This document shows positions 14,098 to 25,300 of a stretch of 64,000 nucleotides of DNA, piece by piece (the stretch's first letter is position 1; every line of letters starts with the position of its first letter). This DNA is from Odontocerum albicorne (lineage: Eukaryota > Arthropoda > Insecta > Trichoptera > Odontoceridae). The translations under genes were made by a program, and so were the position numbers. Under the pieces are notes generated by a model. It saw only the letters and a list, made by a program, of their open reading frames with translations, was not told where the DNA came from and ran no database searches. Location: positions 31,381,540-31,445,539 of the forward strand of contig OX463839.1 of the NCBI GenBank assembly GCA_949825065.1, in the 5' to 3' direction.

Positions 14098-14262
14098 CAT
14101 GACCGCGCGGTAACGCACTGGACTTCCGTGCGGAAGGTCGTCAGTTCGAACGCTGCGCCGTGCTACTCCCTTCGAATGACACAGGCATTTTTTCAGCCTA
14201 GTATTCGGGGGTATAAGGTTACCTACGACTTCGGTCATATCTATTCTTAAAAAAAAAAAAAC
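14098..14262 (+). mobile_element. tRNA-derived SINE, copy 1
   Basis: The 5' part carries a pol III A-box-like segment (TGACCGCGCGGTAACGCACT, from 14100) and a B box (AGTTCGAAC, 14143-14151), so it is tRNA-derived. A non-tRNA body follows with 'cgaatgacacaggcattttt' and 'gtattcgggggtataagg', and it ends in an A run at 14249-14261. A second copy in the opposite orientation lies at 32419-32587 and matches over the full length apart from scattered differences and small indels. The element is about 165 bp. Being transcribed by pol III and mobilised by a partner LINE is family knowledge, not seen here. Confidence 0.8.
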
Positions 14263-14315
14263 ATTGCATGTTTTTTATATAGGCAATTCACCCATACTTG
14301 AATTATCGGTGCCAA

Positions 14316-14733
14316 AAATGCTATTATAAGAGAGTCAATATAATACATGGTGTTATAAGAGAGTCAATATAATAAATGCTATTACAATATAAGAGAGTCA
14401 ATATAATAAATGCTATTATAAGAGAGTCAATATAATAAATGCTATTATAAGAGAGCCAATATAAGAAATGCTATTATAAGAGTCAATATAATAAATGCCA
14501 TTATAAGAGAGTCAATATAATAAATGCTATTTTAAGAGAGTCAATATAATACATGGTATTATAAGAGAGTCAATATAATAAATGATATTATAAGAGAGTC
14601 AATATAATAAATGCTATTATTATATAAGAGAGTCAATATAATAAATGTTATTATAAGAGAGTCAATATAATAAATGATATTATAAGAGAGTCAATATAAT
14701 AAATGCTATTATAAGAGAGTCAATATAATAAAT
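14316..14733. repeat. 29-bp minisatellite
   Basis: About 14 tandem copies of a unit of roughly 29 bp, AATGCTATTATAAGAGAGTC followed by AATATAATA. Most copies differ at one or two bases; some carry short insertions (for example an extra ATAT or TTAT) or a small deletion. It is flanked by AT-rich unique sequence. Confidence 0.9.
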
Positions 14734-15094
14734 TAAATAAAAAAATAAACATTTGGATAATTTAAAGCTACAGCTGATTAAACTTTAAAATGTTCACATT
14801 CACCCTATATAAGTGAGAAAGTTCTTCAAAAAAAGAAGAAATGCAACATTCATTGGACATGGCAAAGATGAAGTATTTAGTAAATGAAATATGTCACATA
14901 AAGGACAACCAAAAAATACTTAATTTACAGTCTCTTCATCCTGACCAACATTGTACGAGTCATTTTGTACAATAATATTATTATCTTCTAGATTTGTTAG
15001 GTATACTCGTATATTGAATTGTTTTACACTTTCATTGTTAACAATACAAACTGGTAAACTTATTGTCATGTGACAATCTCTTACAGCCAATCAG

Positions 15095-15368
15095 AGTTGT
15101 TCAAGAGGTCTTTAGTGAAAATCAGGCAGGAAACCCTTTATAAAAAAATGGGGTACCGACAGGAATCGAAATTACAGCCTCCGGTTCAGAAGACAGACAT
15201 CTAACTAAATAGGCAATAGAGGACATTTCTCATCATAGTGATACACGTAGATCTGAGGACTGCCCCATCGAAATTACAGCCTCCGGTTCAGAAGACAGAC
15301 ATCTAACTAAATAGGCAATAGAGGACATTTCTCATCATAGTGATACACGTAGATCTGAGGACTGCCCA
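15095..15368 (-). repeat. tRNA-like dispersed repeat with 102-bp tandem duplication
   Basis: On the minus strand the sequence holds a tRNA-like head ('gatgtctgtcttctgaaccg', then 'aatttcgattcctgtcgg' as a B-box-like segment) and a tail ending 'ctaaagacctcttgaac'. A related copy lies on the plus strand at 50510-50640. Inside, 15166-15267 and 15268-15368 are two essentially identical tandem units of 102 and 101 bp, differing by one C at the junction. The near identity means the duplication is much younger than the repeat itself. Confidence 0.7.
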
Positions 15369-15654
15369 TTTTGACACCATAATCAAACATAATTATGCAA
15401 AAAGGACCTAACCCGCACTTAACGTGTTCTGAAATATTGTACTATAATTGAGGAAATATTGCACCGTTTTGTATGGACTTGCATAGAACAGAAAAACTTA
15501 ATGACGTAATTTAACTGTTAACCAAAAAACCCATGTATCAGGCTTAATATTTTTACCTATGCAGTATTGACATATTTTCTCTATTTCAAAAAAACTAAAA
15601 AATGTTTTACACGTTGGATCCTTTTTGCATACACATATGTCAAATTTCAAAGGG

Positions 15655-15862
15655 CTAAAGTCAGAAGTGCAAGGTGTGTGGGGAAGAATTAAACCGAGGA
15701 TAATGTGGCTGGATCAAAAGAACCATGTTTTGAAATTAGGTTAAGTGAGAAGTATGAAGAATAAAATATTGTGCATGATGAAATGTATGAATATGGATAG
15801 AAAAATTTGGAGATCAGTTATCTCTGCCTACCCCTCAAGGAACTCAGGATAAGGATAATATG
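15655..15862 (+). mobile_element. RTE-like LINE 3' tail
   Basis: 'gtggctggatcaaaagaacc', then 'tttggagatcagttatctct' and 'gcctacccctcaaggaa', ending with 'aatatgtatgtaca'. It matches the shared tail of the LINE copies at 400, 7545 and 38310. Strongly truncated. Confidence 0.6.
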
Positions 15863-16150
15863 TATGTACATAAAATTTCACCACAGGCGGTTTTTAGCAA
15901 ATTAGTTTATACATGTCTACAAAATGGTGGGTTAATGGATTTGCTATGTAGGGTGAGTCAGGGTAAGTGCACCATATAAAATGAATATATGAAATTCAAA
16001 GGTATCCAACGATTCTCAGGATTATCACATTGTTTTCTAACTTTTATATGAAGGACTTCAACTATTTCATTTTTTAATTAGTTTATCACCAGAGTACTAT
16101 CTGCTATTTTTATTTGATTCTTAAGCATTTTCTCGAAGGAAGTCCTGAAA

Positions 16151-16184
16151 GATGCACTTACCCCGAAGACGGGGTAAGTGCATC
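16151..16184. repeat. Internal palindrome of the transposon end motif
   Basis: GATGCACTTACCCC (16151-16164), spacer gaagac, then GGGGTAAGTGCATC (16171-16184): two end motifs facing each other inside the left part of the pogo-like element. It is a good candidate for a transposase binding site or for a scar of an internal rearrangement. Confidence 0.8.
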
Positions 16185-16612
16185 TGTATCTTTTGGTTTT
16201 ATTTATTGCTAACGTAATGAAAAAATTTGACATCCACTCCAATAAAACACAATAAACACGTAATTTAGCTATTTTAAATCAGAAAATATAGTGCTATAAA
16301 TACATAATATCAAATGAAATTATGTAGGATGGGGTAAGTGCACCTATTCATTGCTACTATAGTGATGGGACAAAAATATATTGTTTGTTCATCATATTAT
16401 TATTTGAAAATTCAAAATGATAACACTAATATTGAATAAGCAAACTGACAAATGAAGATGTAGAAATAATAACTCGCAAACTAACTTTGTGGCACATTTT
16501 GTCTATAAATTAGATGGAAAATAAATACATAAGAAAAAATACTTAAGTAAAAGACATTATTTGTTATTTAAATTGGATTACTTAAGTGACTTATTTAAGA
16601 ATATGAAATTAC

Positions 16613-18717
16613 TTATTGAATATTAAAACCATCAAAGGAGATTTTAAACACAAATTCCCCTCTTTTTCCAAAGCGTTTTGGAAAAATAGTCGTAATATCT
16701 ACGTTATATATTTCAGATATGTCATCAACTTTCGGGTATGAAAATACATTATGATTTTCTTTACTTAAATGTGAAACTTTTCTTACAAATTTGACAGTTA
16801 TTTTCTTACTTTCATCAATATTTAAAATGTTTCCTATGTAATGTTTGAGGCTCTTCTTCGCTACAAATTTGGCAAGTATCCAATCATCAACATTTTTTTT
16901 TCAAAATTTAAATTTTGTTGTATATCTATTTCCAATTTTTCGTGAACATCATTATTTACCAATAGAATCTCATTCAAATCTACGTTTATTTCATCTTCCA
17001 TTCAAATATTTTGGAAATAATCACTTTCATCTTCAGAGCTTGATTTCCATTCACATTCACTGATTTCTGATGATGACTCTAGGTTTTGCAAATATTTTTT
17101 ATGATCCAATTTTTGTGTCTTTTTGTTAATATCTTTAGAATTTTTGTGATTCTTCCGAAGGTTTATTTTAGTACTTATTTTATTTTTAGAATCATTCAGT
17201 TTGTTTTTTAAACAACATTAACAAGTTATTACTTCAGCTCCGTGTGCAATTTTTGTCTTTTTACCTTAGGAGGCTCATTTTTCTTTATAGATCTTAGCAC
17301 AAGTTCTTCAAATGAGTGTTTGACTCGTATATTTTCTGGAAAAAATTCATCCCTTCTCAAGAAATCTGAATTATGTTGATTATTTATTATGTCTTTAAAA
17401 ACTGTAACCTTCTTCAATGGGTTAAGATAGTGATTTTTTGCAGTATAAGTAGATGACTCGGAATATTGAACATGTGAATCGAATTGTGCTCCAAAAGGTA
17501 CAATTTGTTTTGAGGTGGAAGGTTCAGCATAGTTCGCGTCCAAATTTTCTATCGATGATAACGGCTCTGCATTACTTTTCGTGTTCACTGATTCCTCATC
17601 CCGGTCTTAACTAGATTTATTAAATATATTTTCGATCGCTTGGGATTGATCTGATGAACCCATTTTTATTACCTGATGATCAAGTTTATTCCAAATGTCC
17701 TGTAAGCATTCTCCAAAAATGTTTTTTTGGAAGTTTCGAACCTACACGCAACCGTTGCCATTTAACGAGGCTCTCGTCCCAAGCATCATTCATCAATTTC
17801 ATTACACTAAGGTCTAGTGGCTGGAGTACATAGCTGGAACGAGGTGGTAATTTCAATATCGTCACATTCTCTTTTATGGCCTCAATTATGCCTAAACTTA
17901 TACGAGTATGTGTACTATGGCCATCATAAATAAGTAATATTGGATGAATTGGCCCTACCGTTGGAAGGAAACCATCCTTAAAATATTTTTCAAATATTTT
18001 GGTTTCCATCCATCCAACTTTTGTAGCAGCATATTGCGTATCTGAAGACTTTTCTGGATTAGTCCACTCATCCCGCACATACTTTCCCTTAAATATAATC
18101 AGAGGTGAACATTTGTCTCCGTCTGCACTATGTTACATCCCAACAAAACAGTGGAGTTGTCTCTTCCTGGTGAACTAATGGTTCTGGTGGAATGATATCC
18201 AATAAGCTCGACTGCTTTCGTTTTGCTGGGGTCTTTCGAGAAACTTGTTTCATCCAAGTTCCATATTTGATGAGGGCGATTTTTAAGGTCTAGTTTTTCC
18301 ATAGTATTTGTCAAAATATTGAAATATTCATTTATCATAAATGGATCTAACATTCTTTTTCTGGCGTATTCAACAGGTTGGGGTTTTTTCATTAACAAAT
18401 TGTTCCGTTTTGAGAATTCCATTTTTAAAGAGAGTTTTTAAATTATTATCGACGATATATTTGGCGACTAACTCAATCACTTCATTTTTAAAGAGTCCGA
18501 ATCCATATTTTTCCATAACATGTAGATTTTCCGCCAGTTTTTTTTCAACTTCAGCTGGAAGTGCCGTTCGTGGTGGATTTTTCCCACGTCTCCCAGAAAC
18601 ATGGCACATAATAGTCAATCTGGGTATTTCAAATTTTTTCCCTGCCTGGTACCCACTCATCCGACTGCTCTTTACTTCTTCTACTGCTTCTAAAAGTTTT
18701 TCTTTTGTATAAGGCAT
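16613..18717 (-). pseudogene. pogo-like transposase, frameshifted
   Basis: Starts at ATG 18717 with MPYTKEKLLEAVEEVKSSRM, a psq-type helix-turn-helix (YQAGKKFEIPRLTI). A CENP-B-like segment should follow, but about 25 bp around 18400 seem lost, with a frame change. The DDE_1 domain shows NLDETSFSKDPSKTKAVEL (first D), LLIYDGHSTHTR (second D) and LQPLDLSVMKLMNDAW (third D). Another frame change lies near 18100 (ETN/GDKCSPLIIFKGKYV) and others between 17690 and 17590. The C-terminal tail runs on through 17229 to about 16613, ending with a segment that contains VKFVRKVSHLS, FSYPKVDDIS and RGEFVFKIS; similar tails are common in insect pogo-like proteins. The triad is intact but the frame is not, so no functional protein is expected. 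Confidence 0.85.
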
Positions 18718-19399
18718 TTTACTTTCTGTAAAAAAATATAGATAAGGTATTTACAGGTAACTACTTATTTTTTATCTTTTACATCGATACAGGAACATGC
18801 CCAGATAGTTGAATATTAAAATAAATCAAATTGTTATGTTGTTAATAATATATTAGAGTAATACATAAAAGTACATAAAAGAATTTAAAAAATATAAGTT
18901 ATTAATTTTTTTAATAAATCAGTTTTTTTTTAAAAAGTAATGCACGTCACTAGTACCATTTCCGTCCATACAAAAATATCGGGGGTAAGTGCATCCACAT
19001 TGTAGTTGCACTTACCCCAGTATGTAAAATTATGGGGGGGAGTGTATCTAGTCTTATAAGTCACAATTCTTTTAAATATTTTTTAAATTAATATAGTATA
19101 TACAAAACAAACAACAATTCGAATGAAAGGCACTTACCAAATTTGAATCTCCTAGCACAAGTTATTGTAAAGTTACAGAAGAATTACGAAGGAGCTCCCG
19201 ACTCGTACGTTGACAAAAACCGTCAAAATTTGAACATTAATAATAATGACCCTGTGTGTGCTACAGCGTTATCTGTCTACTGTAGTGTGAATTTAGTTCA
19301 TTACAATAGATCTTTGTAGATGGAAGTGCTTTAACATAATATTTATGGAAGTTGGAAGGCTTAGATGCACTTACCCCGATTCACCTTACTTCAATTCAT

Positions 19400-22300
19400 T
19401 CACATTTCCATTCAAACGATTTTTTTATTGCAAATGTTATATTTTGAGTACTAAAAAAATATTTCTACCTATTTTTTTGCATCTGATGTGTATGTATATA
19501 TTTTGCCAGTAATAAAACAAACTATAACTTACTAAAACAAAAATATATGAATGCCAGTTTTTCCATTCCAAGAAAGATGGTAGAGACATGGAGGTTTGAC
19601 AATTAAAAACTTTATCAAAATTGATTAAGACCTTTATTTTAAGTAAACACAATTAACAACTACAATATTTCAGATAAGCGCTCTAATATTAAGGAATAAA
19701 TTTCGTATTATATAATTTGAGTTCGCTCAAGTTAAAATAGGCTGCACCCAAGTACAATAAAAAAATAGCACAATATTGCCTCTTTTTTGGTTGTTTTTTT
19801 CATTTGGCATTAAAATATTGGATTGTTGATCAAGTGCATGTTTCCACCGCCAACGATATATGGAAAATATAAACATGAAGAAGGAATGATTGACCCTCAA
19901 AAGTAAGGATGACAGTTTGGAATGGTTTGCATTCAATAAAACCAGAGGATAATTAAGAATCAAATTATAAGAGTGTTTTTAAAACCTTGCCAAATTCTGC
20001 AGGGGCAGACACGTAATTTAAGATTTATTTATTTGAAAGATCAGTTCCTTGACAAGACCTAATTTGGACACCTTAAAAGAGTGAATGTATCTTTGAAGTT
20101 GCTTCTGAAAAATTCAGAAGAAAAGGTAAAGCAGTTTTCTGCTGAAATGATTAGCGCATGTATAAAGTATACCAAAATAAAAAGAGTATTTTACAAACCA
20201 ATGCCGAATGATAAAAACCTAGAAGGAAACCAAGGAAGGGAACAGCTTGAGAGGAAACGTTTAATCGATGAAGGATAGAAAGTAGAGGGAATAATGACAT
20301 CACTGACTACTCGACCCGGTTGGAGGTGACAGCGTGAGTATAGTAAAGTATGGTTGATGCTTAGATAGTATAAAACCTACCCTAATCATCTGAATTCAAC
20401 ACACTCTAATCCCCCAACATTTTGAAATATTTTTCGTAATCTTCTTTTCCAGCCTTCAATTTAACCAAAAAACATTGTTTCTTAAAAAAATTTAAGCTTA
20501 CGTGTCTTTTGAATACACATTCATTATCTTTTTTATTATCAAAAGTAAATTTTGTTTAGTAGAAGTAGACCTATACTTGAGCAAACATGAAATAACTATA
20601 TTTCCTTTCAATACAAAAGAGCTGTTCTTGGACATTTTATTCTCTCTGCTGTATAAACACAATTTTTTATTATTGACCAGAAAATATAAAAAATTTTAAA
20701 AATTATGTACGAGTATTATCATTTTTATACAAATATTTTTCATTTCTAAGAATTGATGCAAATAAGTTTATTATTACATAACTGTTTCAATCTTAAATAT
20801 ATTTAGAAGTAAATTTTTTCATTTATTATTAAAATTAAAAAGGATAAACAAAAGGTAAACTTCCAGTCAAATAACAATGTCAGACAAACGAGCATATTAA
20901 ATAGTTATCCTAATTTAAATACAACATTGACACATTCTTGGTAAATAAAAATAGTCCAGTTTGGTGTCTTGAACTTTCATTGAAGACAAATTTTGAAAGG
21001 AAACTGATACATTACATTGAAGTGAAGAGTCAATTTCCTTTGAAATACTAATTAAATTGATATATAACCTTTTGGTTCTGAACTTATAATAGAAATATTA
21101 TGTAAGTAGGTAATTATTTTAATTAATTGGCTCTTTCAAGTTGACATAGGCAAGTACCTATCAACTGAAGGTATCAATAATAACTATACCATTTAAATTC
21201 CGCACAAATTATAGATACAGGAGACTGTATAAATTCCACCTTTGACATACAAATTAGCCAAATTACTGAAGAATTATCAAAATGAATTATTGTAGCGTCT
21301 ACAAGTCAGTAGACTCTTGACATGAACTGAAAGATTATAGGAATGATGCCAGGCCAAAGAGAAATTTATTAAAGCGCCGACTGTATCATCTGAGATGATC
21401 CCAGTGATACGCTTATCTGCCCTATTCTTAAACAATCAAACTCCATCAGCTAAGCCACCATGCATGGCAAAAAAAAAGTGATTATTATCTTCTGTGCTAT
21501 CTGAATAAAAAAAAGGAATTTCCAATGAAATCCGACTGATCTCGAGTGATTTTCATTGAAACTTCATCACAGTGGAGATCTTTTCTGAATGTAATTAAGG
21601 CGACACTTTTCATATCACGAATAGATTTGGCTCTGGCTGATACAATATTGTCATTTTCATTGAAGCAATGACAATTTTTCATCATTCCTACATATGCCAC
21701 CACTATCAATAAGTCCCAAAGACTAACATGAGTACATCGGCATTAATCTGCAAACTAGTTTTTTTCAAATGGTCAACTTCATGTTAGATTATGATGATCA
21801 AGAAATCTACCAGCTTCTAGAAGATTTACATTTACATGGAATGTGGTGTTCAATGAGGGGCTTGAAATGTAAATCTAAATTAATCAAGAATTACCAAAGC
21901 AAAGTGATGAAATCAGGTATCGGTATCACATATTTCATCAATCACAACATCCTAGAACAGGCTAATCCCTACATAATACAATAGACAAATCCATTAGATT
22001 ATAAAAGATCGACACGTCTCAAGATGGGCTAACTTCTAGTACTAAATAAGGTTGTACAACGTAATAGTACAATATCAGATAAAATAAAGAAAAGCTTTCT
22101 ACTTATCTATTAAGTTTTTAGCTATGAGTATGTCAAAAATAATACCACCATCAGCATTTTGCAATGTATCAGTTGAATATCTCTGGTATTTTGTATTTTT
22201 TGTTCGTACTTGATTTATTTCCAATATTGTCAGATCGGCATTTCAGTCTTTTATTTTCGAATCACAATAAAAAAAAATATCACAAAATATGGACAGTTTT
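19400..22300. other. AT-rich intergenic sequence, no gene seen
   Basis: Open frames at 19437-19963 (minus), 20081-20278, 21497-21709 (minus) and 21769-21984 have no domain I recognise and no splice partners that I could see. The 21769 frame (MVNFMLDYDDQEIYQLLEDL...) is the most protein-like, but it stays unassigned. Confidence 0.4.
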
Positions 22301-22323
22301 ATTTCTATGTAGACATATTACTT

Positions 22324-25300
22324 TTAACATCTTTTGTGAAATCTTCTAATATGCGTTGATAAACCACCAGAGAAGGCGAATGTTTTAGGACATAATTTAC
22401 AAGGATACTTTGTTACACCCATATTGTGAACTTGTGACATATGTTTTCGACGTTTGTGGTAACTAACAAATCCTTCCGTGCATAATGTACATTTATACCG
22501 TATTGTATTGCCTGTGTGAATTCTGATATGTTCTGTCAAATTACATTTTTTCAATAATTTATTACAAATCTCACAAGGAATCTTTTCAGTGTCATGAGTA
22601 TTTCTAAGGTGATTGTCTAAATTTTTTAGAGTAATGAATCCTTTCCCGCATAGATCACAAATATGATTAGGAAAATGTATTTTCATGTGATCAATTAACT
22701 TTTTGTGAAATATAAATGTTTCATTACAAATGTGACAAGTAAGTGCTGACTTATCCAACTTGAATGGAACCAATTTAGAATATCAAAACCTTCTGTAAAC
22801 TTTCTTATATTCTTTTAACTCTTCTTTAGTTAAATCATTGATCTTGTGCTTAATACGTATTCCATCTTTAGAATCAATATAATTCTCCAAGTTTTGAACT
22901 GCTAACTCCAAATTGTTTTTTTCTTTATTAACGACATCTATATGTTTTGGGGAACAAACATTTTGTATCTTATTTTTAGGTTTTTTATATTTGATCTTCA
23001 TTGGTGAATGTTGTTTAATTTTTATTTTATTATCATCATTATTTTTAAGGAGTATTTTTTCAAAAGTACAGTATGAACCCTCTTCTAAAGAATTTTCTGT
23101 TTTCATTTCTTTCTTATTGTTTAAGTTTTCATCTGAAATAATTTATTAGAATATATTTCAATTATATACATGTATTTTTTAATTTAGTAAGTCATAAACA
23201 TTAAACAAAATTAAATATTACTTTGTCATTCCACTAATTAGCAGAGCCACGACGAGATATTTTGGTATCTTGAGCAACAATCGAAAATGTGAGAGTGAAA
23301 AGTATCTGTATAAGGAAATTTAAGTAAAAAAATACCTTTTTGAGAAATATCCCTAATCTTTTCAGGATTGTTCATTGCTTTCTGGAACCAAGATTGTGAT
23401 TTTTCAACTTCAATTCTAAATAAAAATGATGTTCTCAAGTTTTCTATGCATGCTCCACATATGAAATGAAAGTCATTACTTGGATCTTGGCTTTTCTTTA
23501 CCTGGAATAATTTTTTTTAGTGTTGAAATATTTTCAGAAGAACAAAGATAATATTTAATTCAAACAGTGATTGTGTAATATGGAAACACTTGTCAATACC
23601 AGGAAATTAAACCATTATTTTAACACATCGATCAGTAAGCCCCGGGACTAACTACTAAAACAACATTTGTTTGCCAAAATTCTTCTTTATTCATCAACAT
23701 AGTCTCTTTCAAGAGCAATACATTCATTCCAACGCTTTCCTAACTTTTCTATGCCAGCCTTGTAGAACGATTTATCTTTGGTTTCAAAATAGGCGTTAGT
23801 TTCGGCAATCACTTCTTCATTGGAGTCAAATCTCTTTCCCTGGAGCATCTTTTTGAGGTCTGCGAACAGCCAATAGTCGCTGGGGGCCAAATCTGGAGAG
23901 TACGGTGGGTGCGGAAACAATTCGAAGTTCAACTCATGCAATTTGGCCATCATTACCATCGACTTGTGACACGGTGCAATGTCCTGATGAAAGAGAACTT
24001 TTTTCTTCTTCATATGGGGCCGTTTTTTTGCAATTTCTACCTTCAAACGCTCCAATAACGTTATGTAATATTCGCTATTAATGGTTTTCCCTTTTTCAAA
24101 GTGATCGATGAATATTATACCATGCGCATCCCAAAATACGGAGGCCATAACCTTCCCGGCCGACTGTTGAGTTTTTGGTCGCTTCGGACGATTTTCACCA
24201 GCTGCTCTCTACTCAGCTGACTGCCGATTTGATTCTTGAGTATAGTGGTGGATCCAAGTTTCATCCATTGTCACATACTGACGCAAAAACTCCTGTTTAT
24301 TTCGCGTAAACAGTGCCAAACGGCGCTCTGAATCATCAATGCGTTGTTGTTCCTGTTCTATTGTGAGCAAACGCGGCACCCGTTTCGAAAAAGCTTTTTC
24401 ATGACCGTTCATGCAAAATACCAAATGATATCTTCAGGATGTCAGCTATCTCACGCAATTTTAATTTGCGATTTTCCTTCACGATTTTGAGGGGTTTTTT
24501 TATGTTTTCTGGTGTAACAGCCTCATTTGGACGACCAGAGCGTTCAGCATCATTTGTGTCTGTACGACCGCGTTTGAAATCAGCATACCACCGACAAATG
24601 ATTGTTTTCGACAGAGCAGATCCCGGATAACACTTTTTAAGTCATCGCTGAGTTTGAATGGTATTTTTTCCCATTGAAAAGCAATATTTTATCAATTTTT
24701 CCAGTGTTTTGAAAATAGCAAATGTAGCGTCACTAAAACCACTGTAACTCAATGTCACAATGTCGGAATGCCATGAAAGTTTGACACGTAACTTCTAAAG
24801 GTTGGTACTAACTGAGAATGGTATGGATTTGTTATTAGAGGCGCCATCTGTTGATTAGTCCTGGGACTTACTGATCGATGTGTTAGATATTGATATTTTA
24901 ATTTTATTTAGACTAATGAACTTCAATACCATTGTTTGAAAATAACAAAACATTAATTTTAAGTTCCATATATTTATTTCTACTGTTTGATTGATCATTT
25001 CGGCTTGCCAGGCCACTATCACTAACATTAGGTAAAGCGGAAAGAAATGACAATTTTTTTTGATGCGACAAAAAATTTATTTAAACAAAAACTATACAAT
25101 ATTATTCCGTTAAATAATTACCGTTGTTACCGATGATCTTCCTCCACAGAATAGGCAGTTTTTTAATACCTTATTCGTATAATTCTGGCGGTTTTACGGT
25201 AAAATATGACTCCAAGTGATTTCGGAGTTGTTCGACACTCTTAGATTTTTTATCTCGAAGCGAATGTTCCATCGACTTAAAAAGATGGTAATCCAAAGGT

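Larger units (their letters stand above)
15951..19386 (-). mobile_element. pogo-like DNA transposon, full length, decayed
   Basis: A 3436-bp element with TA target duplications at 15949-15950 and 19387-19388. Ends are inverted repeats: left GGGTGAGTCAGGGTAAGTGC, right read inward AGGTGAATCGGGGTAAGTGC. The 12-mer GGGGTAAGTGCA or its complement recurs at both ends: 15960-15971 (one mismatch), 16153-16164, 16171-16182 and 16331-16342 on the left; 18982-18993, 19007-19018 and 19366-19377 on the right. The single transposase gene reads right to left between 18717 and 16613. TA duplication and a DDE_1-type transposase put it in the pogo branch of Tc1/mariner. Confidence 0.9.

Noticed and set aside
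14098..14151. Functional tRNA gene
   Set aside because: A and B boxes are present, but no cloverleaf with a proper acceptor stem could be drawn and the segment continues into a SINE body with an A tail.
14316..14733. CRISPR-like regular array
   Set aside because: The whole unit repeats with no unique spacers, and the genome is eukaryotic, so it is a minisatellite.
18341..18712. Plus-strand ORF of 123 codons
   Set aside because: It lies antisense to the HTH part of the pogo-like transposase.
21769..21984. Small protein gene (MVNFMLDYDDQEIYQLLEDL...)
   Set aside because: No homology recalled, no flanking exons, and similar-length frames are expected by chance in 64 kb.
22913..23149. Plus-strand hydrophobic ORF resembling a membrane protein
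   Set aside because: It is the antisense of the lysine-rich linker of the ZAD protein; K/N-rich codons read backwards give F/L/I.
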